A DNA stretch of 64,000 nucleotides from an uncultured Caulobacterales bacterium (lineage in GTDB: Bacteria > Pseudomonadota > Alphaproteobacteria > Caulobacterales > Caulobacteraceae): the NCBI GenBank assembly GCA_903900155.1, contig CAIUMD010000019.1, positions 49,013 to 113,012 on the forward strand. Direction: 5' to 3'. Below are positions 25,642 through 34,429 of this stretch, piece by piece. A model generated the notes under the pieces. That model searched no databases. It had not been told where the DNA came from and saw only the letters and a program-made list of their open reading frames with translations. Made by a program: the position numbers and the translations under genes. The first letter of the stretch is position 1; each line of letters starts with the position of its first letter.

Positions 25642-25648
25642 TTACGCA
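25642..25648 (-). promoter_or_regulatory. TGCGTAA element upstream of nreB-like gene
   Basis: On the minus strand it reads CGGTTGCGTAAGGCC. The 25521-25819 gap that contains it has no convincing gene. Confidence 0.35.
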
Positions 25649-25819
25649 ACCGAAGCGTCTCGCCCTCGCGCGAATACAGTATGTCTTGCGGATAATTGCC
25701 GTTCATCGCCCGCTACGACAATACGGCTATGCGGCGCCCCGCCATTCAGCCCGCCCACGATGAAGGCCGTGGCGGCCTCGGTTCGGGCCGGTGATGGTTC
25801 TGCGCCCGAGGCCTGACGC

Positions 25820-26662
25820 TCAGTGGATCTGAAAGGTCACCGTCGACCAGTTGGACTCGTAGGTCGCATCGCCGGTGGCCTTCTGCATGTTGATCAGCGT
25901 GACGAACCAGCGCCCGGCCTGGGTGACCTTGAAGCTAGCCTTGCCGGCGGCGTCGGTGCGCAGCTTGACCGCCCGGCCGGCGCCGCCGCCAGGGACCTCT
26001 CCCTGGAACCCTTCGAAGCTGGCATAGACCAACTGGCCAGCCATGGGCTGCCCCTTGATCAGCGCCTGGAATTGCAGCGTCTCGCCGACCTTCACGGCGG
26101 CGGGATTCCTGGAGAGCAGGATCTCGGCCGGAAAGCCGAGGGGGCGGGCATAGTCGTCGGTCTGCGTCTCACCGACCTGCACGATGGTCTTGACGTGCTT
26201 GGAGTAACGCTCGCGCACGGGCGTCCGCGCCACCTTCTCGGCCTGACGCGCCTTCAGGGTGTCCTCGATGCCGTCGTGACGCAGGTACTCCTCGAAATTG
26301 TCGGCCGAGAGCTGGATGATCCTCGGCGCCGTCGAGACCCCCACCACATAGGTGCCCGGCGCCCCGACGGTCAGATCCAGATAGGAGGTGACGGTGTCGT
26401 CGCGCCATTGGCTCGGATCGGGCGTCGTGACCTTGCCGCCCGCCATCACCGACACGGTCTTCATCCGGTCGCGGGTGATCGGGTTCTCGCTCTTGTCGAT
26501 CGTGCCGTTGAAAAGGGCGATCACGGCGGTCGATCCTGGGGCGAGATCGAAGCGCGCGGGCTTGAGGAACATCTCGTGGGCGACGGCGGAAGCCGCCGAC
26601 ACCGCCAGCGCGCCGCCCAAGCACAGCGCGGCGAAGACCTTGGTCGTCTTGGTCATGTTCAT
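25820..26662 (-). CDS. DUF4198 periplasmic protein (NikM-like family)
   Basis: 280 aa with a signal peptide ending ASAVAHE, so the mature protein starts HEMFLKP. An N-terminal His followed by such a motif is typical of DUF4198 proteins found with Ni/Co transporters. Two beta-sandwich-like domains follow, including LSRNPAAVKVGETLQFQAL and the GRWFVTLINMQKATG ending. It is the last gene of the small-protein - HupE - anchor - DUF4198 operon, 31 bases after the anchor gene. ATG 26656 is an alternative start with better ribosome-site spacing. Likely binds or delivers metal (inference). Confidence 0.85.
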   Translation of the reverse strand: MNMTKTTKVFAALCLGGALAVSAASAVAHEMFLKPARFDLAPGSTAVIALFNGTIDKSENPITRDRMKTVSVMAGGKVTTPDPSQWRDDTVTSYLDLTVGAPGTYVVGVSTAPRIIQLSADNFEEYLRHDGIEDTLKARQAEKVARTPVRERYSKHVKTIVQVGETQTDDYARPLGFPAEILLSRNPAAVKVGETLQFQALIKGQPMAGQLVYASFEGFQGEVPGGGAGRAVKLRTDAAGKASFKVTQAGRWFVTLINMQKATGDATYESNWSTVTFQIH

Positions 26663-26693
26663 TGTTCCTGAATTGACTGCCGTGATCGCGTAA

Positions 26694-27368
26694 TCAGCGC
26701 GCCGCCGCCGGAGCGCCCTCGCCCACGGGCGCGATGCCCGCGAGGTTGCCCTCCTGCCCGGCCGGCACCAGTTGATAGAAGCCCGACAGCTTCAGCCGCA
26801 CCTTGATCGGCTTGTCGGACCGGTTGCGGAAGTACCAACCATGGATGCCGTCGACCGGGGCGACCAGCGACCCGTTCGCGCCGGCGCCGCTGCCGCGTTC
26901 ATAGGCGGCCACACTGACCGGCCCCTTGGCCTCGCCCTTCACGGTGTGGCCGTGGAAGTCGAACATCAGGTCTTCAGGGACCGCCAGCCCTTCGGCCTGC
27001 CAGCTGTAGACGAGGTTGGCGCCCTTGGGCATCCGCACCTTGAACTCCAGGGCGTTGCGCCGGGCTGCATCGCCGTCCGCCGCCAGCGGGATCTCGAAGG
27101 TGTCGGTGCGGAAGGCGCCGACTTCGCGACGGGCAGCCGGGCCGGAACCGGCGTTGGTGTCGACCGTGACTTCCTTGGGCGCCCATAGGCGCGACAGGCC
27201 CGTGGCGCGGCCGAGGCCGAGCGGATCCTTGTTGTATTCGGCCGGCAGAACGGCGGCGAAGGTGATCACCACCGCCGTCAGAGCCGCGCCGCCGATCGTG
27301 TACAGCAGGGTGCGCTTGGAGGGAGACGCCGCGTCGATGGCGTCCGGCGGGGTTTTGAGATCCGACAT
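26694..27368 (-). CDS. Single-span membrane-anchor protein paired with HupE, copy 2
   Basis: 224 aa with one membrane helix (TLLYTIGGAALTAVVITFAA, about 20-39) ending in PAEYNKDPLGLGRATGL, then a periplasmic domain ending HGWYFRNRSDKPIKVRLKLS. It is homologous to the protein at 22094-22699. The start ATG overlaps the HupE stop codon by one base (TGATG), implying coupled translation. Histidines in the domain (HGHTVKG) may matter for metal. Function unknown, but the pair occurs twice in this window. Confidence 0.82.
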   Translation of the reverse strand: MSDLKTPPDAIDAASPSKRTLLYTIGGAALTAVVITFAAVLPAEYNKDPLGLGRATGLSRLWAPKEVTVDTNAGSGPAARREVGAFRTDTFEIPLAADGDAARRNALEFKVRMPKGANLVYSWQAEGLAVPEDLMFDFHGHTVKGEAKGPVSVAAYERGSGAGANGSLVAPVDGIHGWYFRNRSDKPIKVRLKLSGFYQLVPAGQEGNLAGIAPVGEGAPAAAR

Positions 27369-28090
27369 CAGGCCGGTGCTCCGTAGGCCAGGCCTCCGAG
27401 TTGGAAGCCGATGAGAATGAAGCCGAGCGTCATCAGCACGACGTTGGCGGCGGTGGACATGCGGCGATAGCCCGGCAGGGTGCGCCAGACCATGATGAAG
27501 GCCAGCATGAAGGTGAGCGCGATCATCTGCCCGATCTCGACGCCGACGTTGAACGACAGCATGTTGATCAGCAGGCCGTTCTCGGGCAGCTCGAGCGCTT
27601 GCAGCTTGGTCGCCAGGCCAAAGCCATGGATCAGACCAAAGCCGAACACGGCCCATTTGGTGTTCGGCTGAACGCCGAACAGGGTCCGGAAACCGCCCAG
27701 GTTGTCGAAAGCCTTGTAGGCCACCGACAGGCCGATGATCGCGTCGACGAGGTAGGAATTGACCTCGATCCGGCCCAGCACCCCGGCCAGCAGGGTCAGC
27801 GAGTGGCCCAGCGAAAACAGGGTCACGTAGAGGCCGACATCCTTCATCTTATAGAGGAAGAAGATGACGCCCAGAATGAACAGCAGATGGTCGTATCCGG
27901 TGACCATGTGCTTGGCCCCCAGATAGAGGAACGGGACGATGTCCGGCCCTGTGGTGGAGGCGACGAACGCGGCGTCCTTGCCGCCGAGGCCGTGCGCCAA
28001 GGCGGGGCTGGCGACCGCGAGGGCGAGCAGGACGACGGCGCCCAGCGCCGCACGGCCCACGCCCCTAGGCATGAGAGGAAGTGATTTCAC
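27368..28090 (-). CDS. HupE/UreJ-type metal permease, copy 2
   Basis: 240 aa with a signal-like N-terminus ending SPALAHG. The same motifs as copy 1 are present: FLYLGAKHMVTGYDHLLFIL, GHSLTLLAG, and GLIHGFGLATKLQ. About six membrane helices. It lies 33 bases after the small periplasmic protein gene and overlaps the anchor gene. The strong similarity to 21349-22080 shows an old duplication of the HupE-anchor pair. Predicted Ni/Co transporter; direction unknown. Confidence 0.86.
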   Translation of the reverse strand: MKSLPLMPRGVGRAALGAVVLLALAVASPALAHGLGGKDAAFVASTTGPDIVPFLYLGAKHMVTGYDHLLFILGVIFFLYKMKDVGLYVTLFSLGHSLTLLAGVLGRIEVNSYLVDAIIGLSVAYKAFDNLGGFRTLFGVQPNTKWAVFGFGLIHGFGLATKLQALELPENGLLINMLSFNVGVEIGQMIALTFMLAFIMVWRTLPGYRRMSTAANVVLMTLGFILIGFQLGGLAYGAPA

Positions 28091-28123
28091 GGGAATGCCC
28101 AGTTTGACGGGTGGGAGACGGCG

Positions 28124-28432
28124 CTAGCCGCCCTTGCCGACGATCTCGACGTCGATGGCGATGAGGTCCGTCATGCTGTCGCCAAAGCCGACGGCCTTCA
28201 CCGCCTGCCCGACCTTGAGGTCCTTCAGGGCCAGGCGCTTGCCAGCCTGCAGCACGCGGGTGTTGCTGTCGACATCGAGCGTGACGACCTGGCCCGCCTT
28301 GGTCTTGATCGCCACGGTCTTGGCCGAGACCGCCGTCACCTGCCCATCGACCGGAACCTCTTCGTGGGCCGCGGCCGGCAGGGCGCTGAACAACGCCGAG
28401 GCGATGACGAGCGGGGCGAGGAACTTGCGCAT
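28124..28432 (-). CDS. Small periplasmic protein, DUF5666-like, copy 2
   Basis: 102 aa with a signal peptide (MRKFLAPLVIASALFSALPAAAH) and a mature start HEEVPVDG. The repeated GQVTAVSAKTVAIKT unit and the ending GDSMTDLIAIDVEI match the 9571-9885 paralogue, with over half of residues identical by eye. First gene of the HupE - anchor - DUF4198 operon. The N-terminal His-Glu could bind metal. No TGCGTAA element was found upstream of this copy. Confidence 0.78.
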   Translation of the reverse strand: MRKFLAPLVIASALFSALPAAAHEEVPVDGQVTAVSAKTVAIKTKAGQVVTLDVDSNTRVLQAGKRLALKDLKVGQAVKAVGFGDSMTDLIAIDVEIVGKGG

Positions 28433-28495
28433 TTGAAACTCCGACTTGGACTTGGGGGATAGAGGGGGAACAGAGGGACTAGGTGTGGCGGCCGG

Positions 28496-29251
28496 TCAGG
28501 CCGCAGGCAGTGTATGTCGCGGGGCGAAACGGGCGACAAGATCGTAAGCGTCGCCCGGATAGGTCAAGCGTACGTGGGTGATCTTGTCGGGACCCCGCCA
28601 GGTGCGGCGCTCCACGACCAGGCAGGCGGTATGGGTGTCGACGCCCAGGATTGAGGCGGTGGCGCGCGAGGCGTTGGCCGCGCTGATCCGGTGTTCGGCC
28701 TCGGTCCAGGGCACGTGGGCCAGCAGCCAGCTATTGGGCGGCTTGAGCGCGAAATTGACCAGTTCGGCTTCCGGAACCGCTTCGAGATTGATGACGCGCT
28801 CTTCGAAGCCGTAGGGCCGTCCACCCGCGCGGTGCAGGCAGCGCAGGACCAGGACATCGACGGGGCGGCCAAGGTCCAGCAGGCCCAGTTCCGCGCGCGA
28901 GGCGGTGCGAATGCTGCGCGAGAGCAACTCGTAGGCGTAGGTCTCGCCCCGGGCGATCACTTCAGCGGCGATGTCGGGCACATCGAGCACCAGGGAATGG
29001 GTTCTGGGCCTGGCGACGAAGGTGCCCACCTTGCGGCGGCGTTCGATCAGGCCCGATTCCGCCAGCGGCCCCAGGGCCCGGTTCACCGTCATGCGCGAGC
29101 AGCCGTACTGCTCGGTGAGCTCGTGCTCGAACGGAATCCGGTGTCCGGGCGGCCAGGCGCCGGAGAGGATCCGTTCGGAAATCTCCGACCGAATCCTTCG
29201 GATCATGGACTTTTCGGGATGGTCGACAGTCACGCGCTGGATGCTCCCCAT
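28496..29251 (-). CDS. GntR/HutC-family transcription regulator
   Basis: 251 aa with an N-terminal winged HTH (FEHELTEQYGCSRMTVNRAL, about 40-59) and a C-terminal UTRA ligand domain (ILGVDTHTACLVVERRTW near the end), as in the histidine-utilisation repressor HutC. ATG 29251 gives the usual family length; earlier in-frame starts add an unlikely basic leader. No hut catabolic genes are nearby. It lies 113 bases after the metalloprotease gene, on the same strand as the receptor - cupin - protease operon. A HutC-type palindrome sits upstream of that operon, so this may be its regulator. Confidence 0.85.
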   Translation of the reverse strand: MGSIQRVTVDHPEKSMIRRIRSEISERILSGAWPPGHRIPFEHELTEQYGCSRMTVNRALGPLAESGLIERRRKVGTFVARPRTHSLVLDVPDIAAEVIARGETYAYELLSRSIRTASRAELGLLDLGRPVDVLVLRCLHRAGGRPYGFEERVINLEAVPEAELVNFALKPPNSWLLAHVPWTEAEHRISAANASRATASILGVDTHTACLVVERRTWRGPDKITHVRLTYPGDAYDLVARFAPRHTLPAA

Positions 29252-29364
29252 GCCAGATCTTCCAACGCTTCGTCGCCCGGCGGAAGGCGAAGACGCGACG
29301 CAACGCGCCGACCGCGCCAAGTCGGTCGCCCTTGGGCGAGCGAACCAGCGCGGTCGGGCCACGG

Positions 29365-30363
29365 TCACCAGTTCGGGTCCATCTTGGACTGGCCCGGGAA
29401 GCGGATGACCTTATCGCCGTAGAGGGGGTCGTAGTAGTGGCCGCCCTCCTTGTAGTCGGGGTTCCACTGCTTGGTCCCGTCGGGCCGCAGCTTGTAGAGG
29501 TAGGGCGACATCAGCAGGCGCTCCAGATGCCAGCGACCGGCCTCGCCCGAGGGGACTTCGACGCCGGAGCCGTAGAGCATCAGGCCGCCGTCCGCGTAGA
29601 TCTCGTGGGCGGGCGAGGTCGTCCTGTATTCGTGGCTGACGTTCATGACCTTGTGGCCGATCTCGTGAGCGATCGTCCGCTTGGCCCGGCTGGGCGTCGA
29701 CAGATTGGTGATCGTGATCACCCCGCGATAGGCCGAGGGCATGGTGCCGTAGTAGGAATAGGATGGGAACGACAGCCCGCCCGTGCGCACCATCTTGATC
29801 GTCCAGTTGCGGCCTTCGGCCAGTTCCAGGAACGGCATGATCACGTCTTGCAGGGCGATCAGGTAAACGGTCCTGTCGCTGTCCTTGCGCGGCTCGATCA
29901 TGCTCTGGAAGGCCTGCCGCGCCATGTCGGTGAGCTCGGTCGGATGGCGGACGCTGGACTCGTAGCTGTTGAGATACTCGGTGTCGGGCACCCGCGGGAT
30001 CTCATTGGCCTGGATGGCCAGGAAGCGCGGGTCTACGACGCCGGTCTTCACCGAGACCAGATTGATCTGCACGCCCGTGGGCGCGTAAATCTCCTTGGCG
30101 GACCGCAGGCCGTCCAGCATCTGCTGCACCGACACCTTCTTGAAGGACGGGTCGAAGTTCGACGGGACGTAGATCGCCACGTCCATCGTCGGCTTGCCCG
30201 GAACCAGGTCTTTGTTGAACTCGGCGAGGTTGACGGAGTCGACGGTCTTCCAGGTCACCGGCTTGGCCTTGGCCGCCGGCGCTTGGGCGGCCGCCGGAGC
30301 CGGCTGCGCCGCGCCCAGGGCCAGGACCGCCAGCGCCGCCATCAAAGCGTGCGAAGGTTTCAC
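29365..30363 (-). CDS. Exported zinc metalloprotease-like protein
   Basis: 332 aa with a signal peptide (MKPSHALMAALAVLALGAAQ) when started at GTG 30363, which has a GAGG site 6 bases upstream. A TTG at 30375 would add four residues. The zinc-binding HEXXH helix is present as TIAHEIGHKVMNVSHEY, with further candidate ligands in SPAHEIYADGG. It has no close match to a named family that I recognise. It follows the cupin gene directly, and its ribosome site overlaps the cupin stop. It may process a peptide taken up by the upstream receptor (inference). Confidence 0.72.
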   Translation of the reverse strand: MKPSHALMAALAVLALGAAQPAPAAAQAPAAKAKPVTWKTVDSVNLAEFNKDLVPGKPTMDVAIYVPSNFDPSFKKVSVQQMLDGLRSAKEIYAPTGVQINLVSVKTGVVDPRFLAIQANEIPRVPDTEYLNSYESSVRHPTELTDMARQAFQSMIEPRKDSDRTVYLIALQDVIMPFLELAEGRNWTIKMVRTGGLSFPSYSYYGTMPSAYRGVITITNLSTPSRAKRTIAHEIGHKVMNVSHEYRTTSPAHEIYADGGLMLYGSGVEVPSGEAGRWHLERLLMSPYLYKLRPDGTKQWNPDYKEGGHYYDPLYGDKVIRFPGQSKMDPNW

Positions 30364-30371
30364 GACGGACC

Positions 30372-31100
30372 TCAATACTTGATCTTCAGGACGGCGTCGA
30401 AGTTGGGATTGACGCTGCGCGCAAAGGCCAGGGCCGGATCATCAGGCTTCAGCTCGTTGTAGTAGAACGCCGCGCCGGCCTTGCGCTCCTTGTCGGTCAT
30501 GGACTGCATCGCCTTGATGCTGCGGTTGAAGATGTCGTAGCTCGTCGTCGGCCCCTTCGGCTTGACGACCAGCAGCAGCGCCGGCTCGCTGAACGGCGCT
30601 TCCCAGCCCGTGGGCATCTTGTCGCCGAAACGGAACAGCGAGCCGGCCTCCATAACCTGACGCTTGCCTTCGCTGGCCAGCACCCACTTGCCGCGAACGG
30701 TGTAGATGATGCTGCCGATGTCGTGCGGATGCTCGGCCAGGAACATGCCGGGCTGCAGCTCGATGAAGAAGGCGCGCGTCTCCTCGGCGAACAGCAGCGG
30801 CCCGAAGATGCCTTCGTGCGTGAGGTTGGCGGCCTTGGATTTGACGGCGGCTTCGAGGTTGGGGATCACCTCGACGTTGGTCGCCAGCTGGATGTACGAC
30901 GGCGCGACGTCAGTCGCAGGCACCGTCGTCTTCGGCAGCACGGCGGCCTTGGGCGCAGCCGGAGGCGGCGCGGCGGTCTGAGCCATTGCGGCGGCGGGCA
31001 GCGTCAGCGAGATCAGAAGGGCAGCGGCTAGTCTCACGGGGAAACCCTTTCGTACTGCGCCCGCGGGATCGTTCGCGCGGGCTTTTGGGGAATGGTTCAA
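30372..31100 (-). CDS. Exported cupin-fold protein
   Basis: About 221-242 aa. GTG 31037 (AAAGGG site) gives a clean signal peptide (VRLAAALLISLTLPAAAMAQ), while ATG 31100 adds 21 residues. The cupin core includes FIELQPGMFLAEHPHDIGSI and VRGKWVLASEG, with His residues suitable for a metal site. It lies between the TonB receptor (60 bases upstream) and the metalloprotease. Neither an enzymatic activity nor a ligand can be assigned from sequence. Confidence 0.75.
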   Translation of the reverse strand: MNHSPKARANDPAGAVRKGFPVRLAAALLISLTLPAAAMAQTAAPPPAAPKAAVLPKTTVPATDVAPSYIQLATNVEVIPNLEAAVKSKAANLTHEGIFGPLLFAEETRAFFIELQPGMFLAEHPHDIGSIIYTVRGKWVLASEGKRQVMEAGSLFRFGDKMPTGWEAPFSEPALLLVVKPKGPTTSYDIFNRSIKAMQSMTDKERKAGAAFYYNELKPDDPALAFARSVNPNFDAVLKIKY

Positions 31101-31160
31101 GGACTGGGGTTGGAGCGCCGGCGGCTTAGAGGGGGCCCGCCGGCGCTCTCCCCGGGGAAG

Positions 31161-33830
31161 CTAGAACTTGTATTTCACGCTCACATAGCCACGGCGTCCG
31201 ACCAGATCGTAGGTCATGGTGTCGGTGTTGCCGTCGGTGTAGCTGGGCAAATACGGCGCCTTGTCGTCGAAGATGTTGTCGGCGCCGACGGCCAGGGTCG
31301 CCGAGTCGTTCAGCCGGTAGGCGAACTGGGCGTTGTGATAGAAGACGTTCGGCGTGCGATAGCCGATAGCGGTCGGGGCGGCGTTGAAGTCCGTCGCCTT
31401 GCCGATCCACTGGACGGTGTAGCTGGCGCTCCACTTGGTGTCCTCGACCGAGAAGCTGGTCAGGCCGCGCCACTTGGGATAGCCGCCGTTTCCGCCGCCG
31501 ATGAAGCCGCGATAGATGATCGGCGCGCCGCCCGGATACGGGATGATGGTGTAATCCTTGAGGTAGGTGACGCTGCCCTGCCAAGTCGCCCGGCGGCCCA
31601 CCAGATCGAAGCCGTAAGTGACCGAGGCGTCATAGCCGCTGGTCGACTCGGCGCCGACGTTCACCTGCTGTGAGGACAGGTAGTTGATTTCGCCCGTCAG
31701 CGAGTTGCGGGTGAAGTTGTCGGCCGAGCAGAACGGGTGAGCGCGGCTGGGCGTATTGTAGCAGACCGACAGCTTGGTCGAGCCGGTGATCGAACGGATC
31801 GCGTTGTTGATGTCGATCTTGAAGTAGTCCAGCGTGACCGCCAGGCCCGAAACCACCGGCGGCTCCCAGACGAAGCCCAGGGTCACCGTCTCGGCCGTTT
31901 CCGGCGCCAGGTTTACGTTGCCGCCCGTGGTGGTCAGGATCGAGTTGTTCGGCTGGATGTAGCCGCTCGGCACGCCGGCCGCCTGGCAGTTGGCGACCAG
32001 GACCGAATTGGTGCTCGTCGAATAACGGCTGCAGGGATCGGTCGTGGTCAGCTGGCCCTGGGTCACGCCGCTGAACAGTTCGGCGACGTTCGGCACGCGG
32101 AAGGCCGTGCCCCAGGTGGCCCGGGCGCGCAGGCCGAAGGCGACCGACCAGTCGAGCGCGGCCTTGTAGTTCACGTCGCTGCCGAAGCGCTTGTAGTCGG
32201 AGTAGCGGATGGCGCCGTCGAACCGCAGGTCCTGGATGAGCGGCAGATCCTTGAGCAGCGGCGCGCTGACCTCGGCATAGGCTTCCACCGCCTCGACCGC
32301 GCCCTTGATCGGGCTTTGCTGGTTGGAGTTGGCGATGCCCAGCACGATCAGGTTGTCGGGATCGCGCCAGCCCTTGTCCTTGCGGTAGGTGGTGCCGGCG
32401 GCGACCTGCAGCATCCCGGCTGGCAGCTTGAACAGCGAGCCTCCGGTGTCGAAGCTGGCGTTGATGGTCTCGTTGCCGCCCGTGTCGATCGTGGTGGCCA
32501 TGATGTATTTCAGCACCGACGGCGAGATGTCGCCCGGGCCCAGATAGTCAGCGCAGGGAATCGCCGCGCCGGCCGCGAACGAGCAGACGGCCGTGTTCAG
32601 CGTGTTGGCCACGTTCTGCTTGTTGGCGATGTTGGTGAAGCCGTCGCGACCGCTGTTGCGTCCGAAATTGGTCGCCAGCTCCCAGGTCCAGTCCGCGCCG
32701 AACTTGCCGCGCGCGCCGCCCGTCACCTGGAAGGTGTCGGTCTCCTGGAAGGCGATCCGCGCCCCGCCCTCGACCAGGCGCCGCTGGATCAGGGTGATCT
32801 GCTGGCCGGTGGGGTTGGTGGGGTTGTTCGCCGCCACTACAAAGTTGGACAGCGTGCCGGGCGTCGAGCTCTGCTCGGTCTCGCGGTGGGTGTAGAGGAA
32901 CTCGCCGAAGATCTGGACGTCGTCGGTGAGCTGGTAGTCGCCGAACAGGCCGGTCGTCAGGCGCTTGATCGGATTGACGGCGTTGAGATAGCTGTTGCCG
33001 TCGAAGCCGTGCTTGGCGGCGCTATAGGTCTCATAGGCGTTGCCGCCGGTGAAGTTGATGATCTGGCCGTTCGGCAGAGAGGCGCGACCGCCGGCGGTCG
33101 AGCCGCCGCCCAGGCAGATCAGCGAGCCGGACGAACCGTTCAGCTGACACCCTGCCCGGCTGAACATGTCGACGGGCCTGGTCTTCTGGTAGCTCGCCGC
33201 GAACTGCAGGCTGCCGCGCTCGTTGTGGACCCCGTAGGCCAGGTCGAACGTGAAGTCCTTGCCCCGCCCGTCATCGGCCATGCCGTAGCGCGCGCCCAGC
33301 TCCAGGCCGTTGATGTCCTTGCGGGTGATGATGTTGACCACGCCGGCGACGGCGTCGGTGCCGTAGATCGCCGAGGCGCCGTCCTTCAGCACTTCGATCC
33401 GCCCGATGATCGAGGTCGGGATGGTGTTGAGGTCCGGCGAGCTGTTGGCGCCCGTGCCGCCGTTCACCAGACGCCGGCCGTTCAGCAGGACGAGCGTGCG
33501 GTTGATGCCCAGGCCCCGCAGGTTGACTGTCGCCGTGCCCCAGCCGCGTGAGGCCCAGTAGGCGTTGCCCTGGTTGCCGGCGTAGCCCGCCGCCGCCGGA
33601 AGGCGCTGCAGCAGGGTTTCGACGCTGACGATGCCGCTCTTGGCGATGTCCTGGGCCCCGATGACCGTCGCCGGTCCGACCCCTTCGATGTCCGTGCGCT
33701 TGATGCGGCTGCCGGTGACGACGATCTCCTCGACCGTCCCGCTGTCACTGGTCTGCGCAAAGGCCATTCCGGCCGGCGCCAAAGCGACGCAGGCGCTGGC
33801 CAGCAATAGCCGCTTGCTGAACTTGTTCAT
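31161..33830 (-). CDS. TonB-dependent receptor (889 aa)
   Basis: Outer-membrane importer with a signal peptide (MNKFSKRLLLASACVALAPA, cleavage near MAFAQ), the TonB-box-like VEEIVVTGSRI, and a plug with VNLRGLGINRTLVLLNGRRL. The long barrel ends KYKF. ATG 33830 is chosen because it has an AAGGGGG site and starts the signal; an upstream frame to 33890 is unlikely. It heads the receptor - cupin - metalloprotease operon. A 12-bp palindrome of HutC type lies 92 bases upstream. Confidence 0.94.
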   Translation of the reverse strand: MNKFSKRLLLASACVALAPAGMAFAQTSDSGTVEEIVVTGSRIKRTDIEGVGPATVIGAQDIAKSGIVSVETLLQRLPAAAGYAGNQGNAYWASRGWGTATVNLRGLGINRTLVLLNGRRLVNGGTGANSSPDLNTIPTSIIGRIEVLKDGASAIYGTDAVAGVVNIITRKDINGLELGARYGMADDGRGKDFTFDLAYGVHNERGSLQFAASYQKTRPVDMFSRAGCQLNGSSGSLICLGGGSTAGGRASLPNGQIINFTGGNAYETYSAAKHGFDGNSYLNAVNPIKRLTTGLFGDYQLTDDVQIFGEFLYTHRETEQSSTPGTLSNFVVAANNPTNPTGQQITLIQRRLVEGGARIAFQETDTFQVTGGARGKFGADWTWELATNFGRNSGRDGFTNIANKQNVANTLNTAVCSFAAGAAIPCADYLGPGDISPSVLKYIMATTIDTGGNETINASFDTGGSLFKLPAGMLQVAAGTTYRKDKGWRDPDNLIVLGIANSNQQSPIKGAVEAVEAYAEVSAPLLKDLPLIQDLRFDGAIRYSDYKRFGSDVNYKAALDWSVAFGLRARATWGTAFRVPNVAELFSGVTQGQLTTTDPCSRYSTSTNSVLVANCQAAGVPSGYIQPNNSILTTTGGNVNLAPETAETVTLGFVWEPPVVSGLAVTLDYFKIDINNAIRSITGSTKLSVCYNTPSRAHPFCSADNFTRNSLTGEINYLSSQQVNVGAESTSGYDASVTYGFDLVGRRATWQGSVTYLKDYTIIPYPGGAPIIYRGFIGGGNGGYPKWRGLTSFSVEDTKWSASYTVQWIGKATDFNAAPTAIGYRTPNVFYHNAQFAYRLNDSATLAVGADNIFDDKAPYLPSYTDGNTDTMTYDLVGRRGYVSVKYKF

Positions 33831-33921
33831 GATAACCCCCTTGGATACCGCGGCGGCGCCTGACATCCGCCGGCCCTGGCCACGCCGCAAGAACGCCGTT
33901 CGGGGCTGTCATCGTCAAGTC

Positions 33922-33933
33922 ATGTATATACAT
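33922..33933. promoter_or_regulatory. Perfect palindrome ATGTATATACAT (HutC-type operator candidate)
   Basis: It contains GT-A-TA-T-AC, the GTNTANAC consensus known for the HutC subfamily of GntR regulators, 92 bases before the TonB receptor start. Confidence 0.5.
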
Positions 33934-34429
33934 AATGAGGAAAGATCGGCGGTATACTACTCCCGAAAACACACTGAAATTCACGAGAAATCGACAAGAA
34001 ACGCCACAAAATAAAAATTTTATTGCCAAGAATATCCAATTTTTTGGTTTTAACGCGCTTTTTTGATCTTCGCACATACAGAACGTCGTCAAATCGTGCC
34101 GATTAAAGATTCTACATCACGCGATCAAGAATCAAACAGCCCGCAATCGACCATTGCGCGAACCGCTTTGAGATTCTCATTATTGTTGATGCGACAGGCC
34201 GCATTGTTGATGCGATGGGGGGCCGCCATCAAAACGTGGCTACAAGCCGCAGAACATCGCCATGTCGCGCATATGCACAACATCTATACTGCATTGTCAA
34301 AGAGATACTTTCCCGACACAGGCCATTATGGACCCGCGGGGTGGACGCAAAGCGCCTGCCGGACACGCGCGTTCGCGCCGTCTCATAGGGTGATACGCAC
34401 GGACGCCCGGCGCCCCTCATCAGGGGGCT
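33934..34429. other. AT-rich non-coding stretch with a phased direct repeat
   Basis: About 500 bases without a convincing gene, much richer in A/T than the surroundings (runs such as AAAATAAAAATTTTATTG). It holds a 13-base direct repeat, ATTGTTGATGCGA, at 34182-34194 and 34203-34215, with a 21-base period (two helical turns). It may carry promoter or curvature elements for the receptor operon. Confidence 0.5.
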
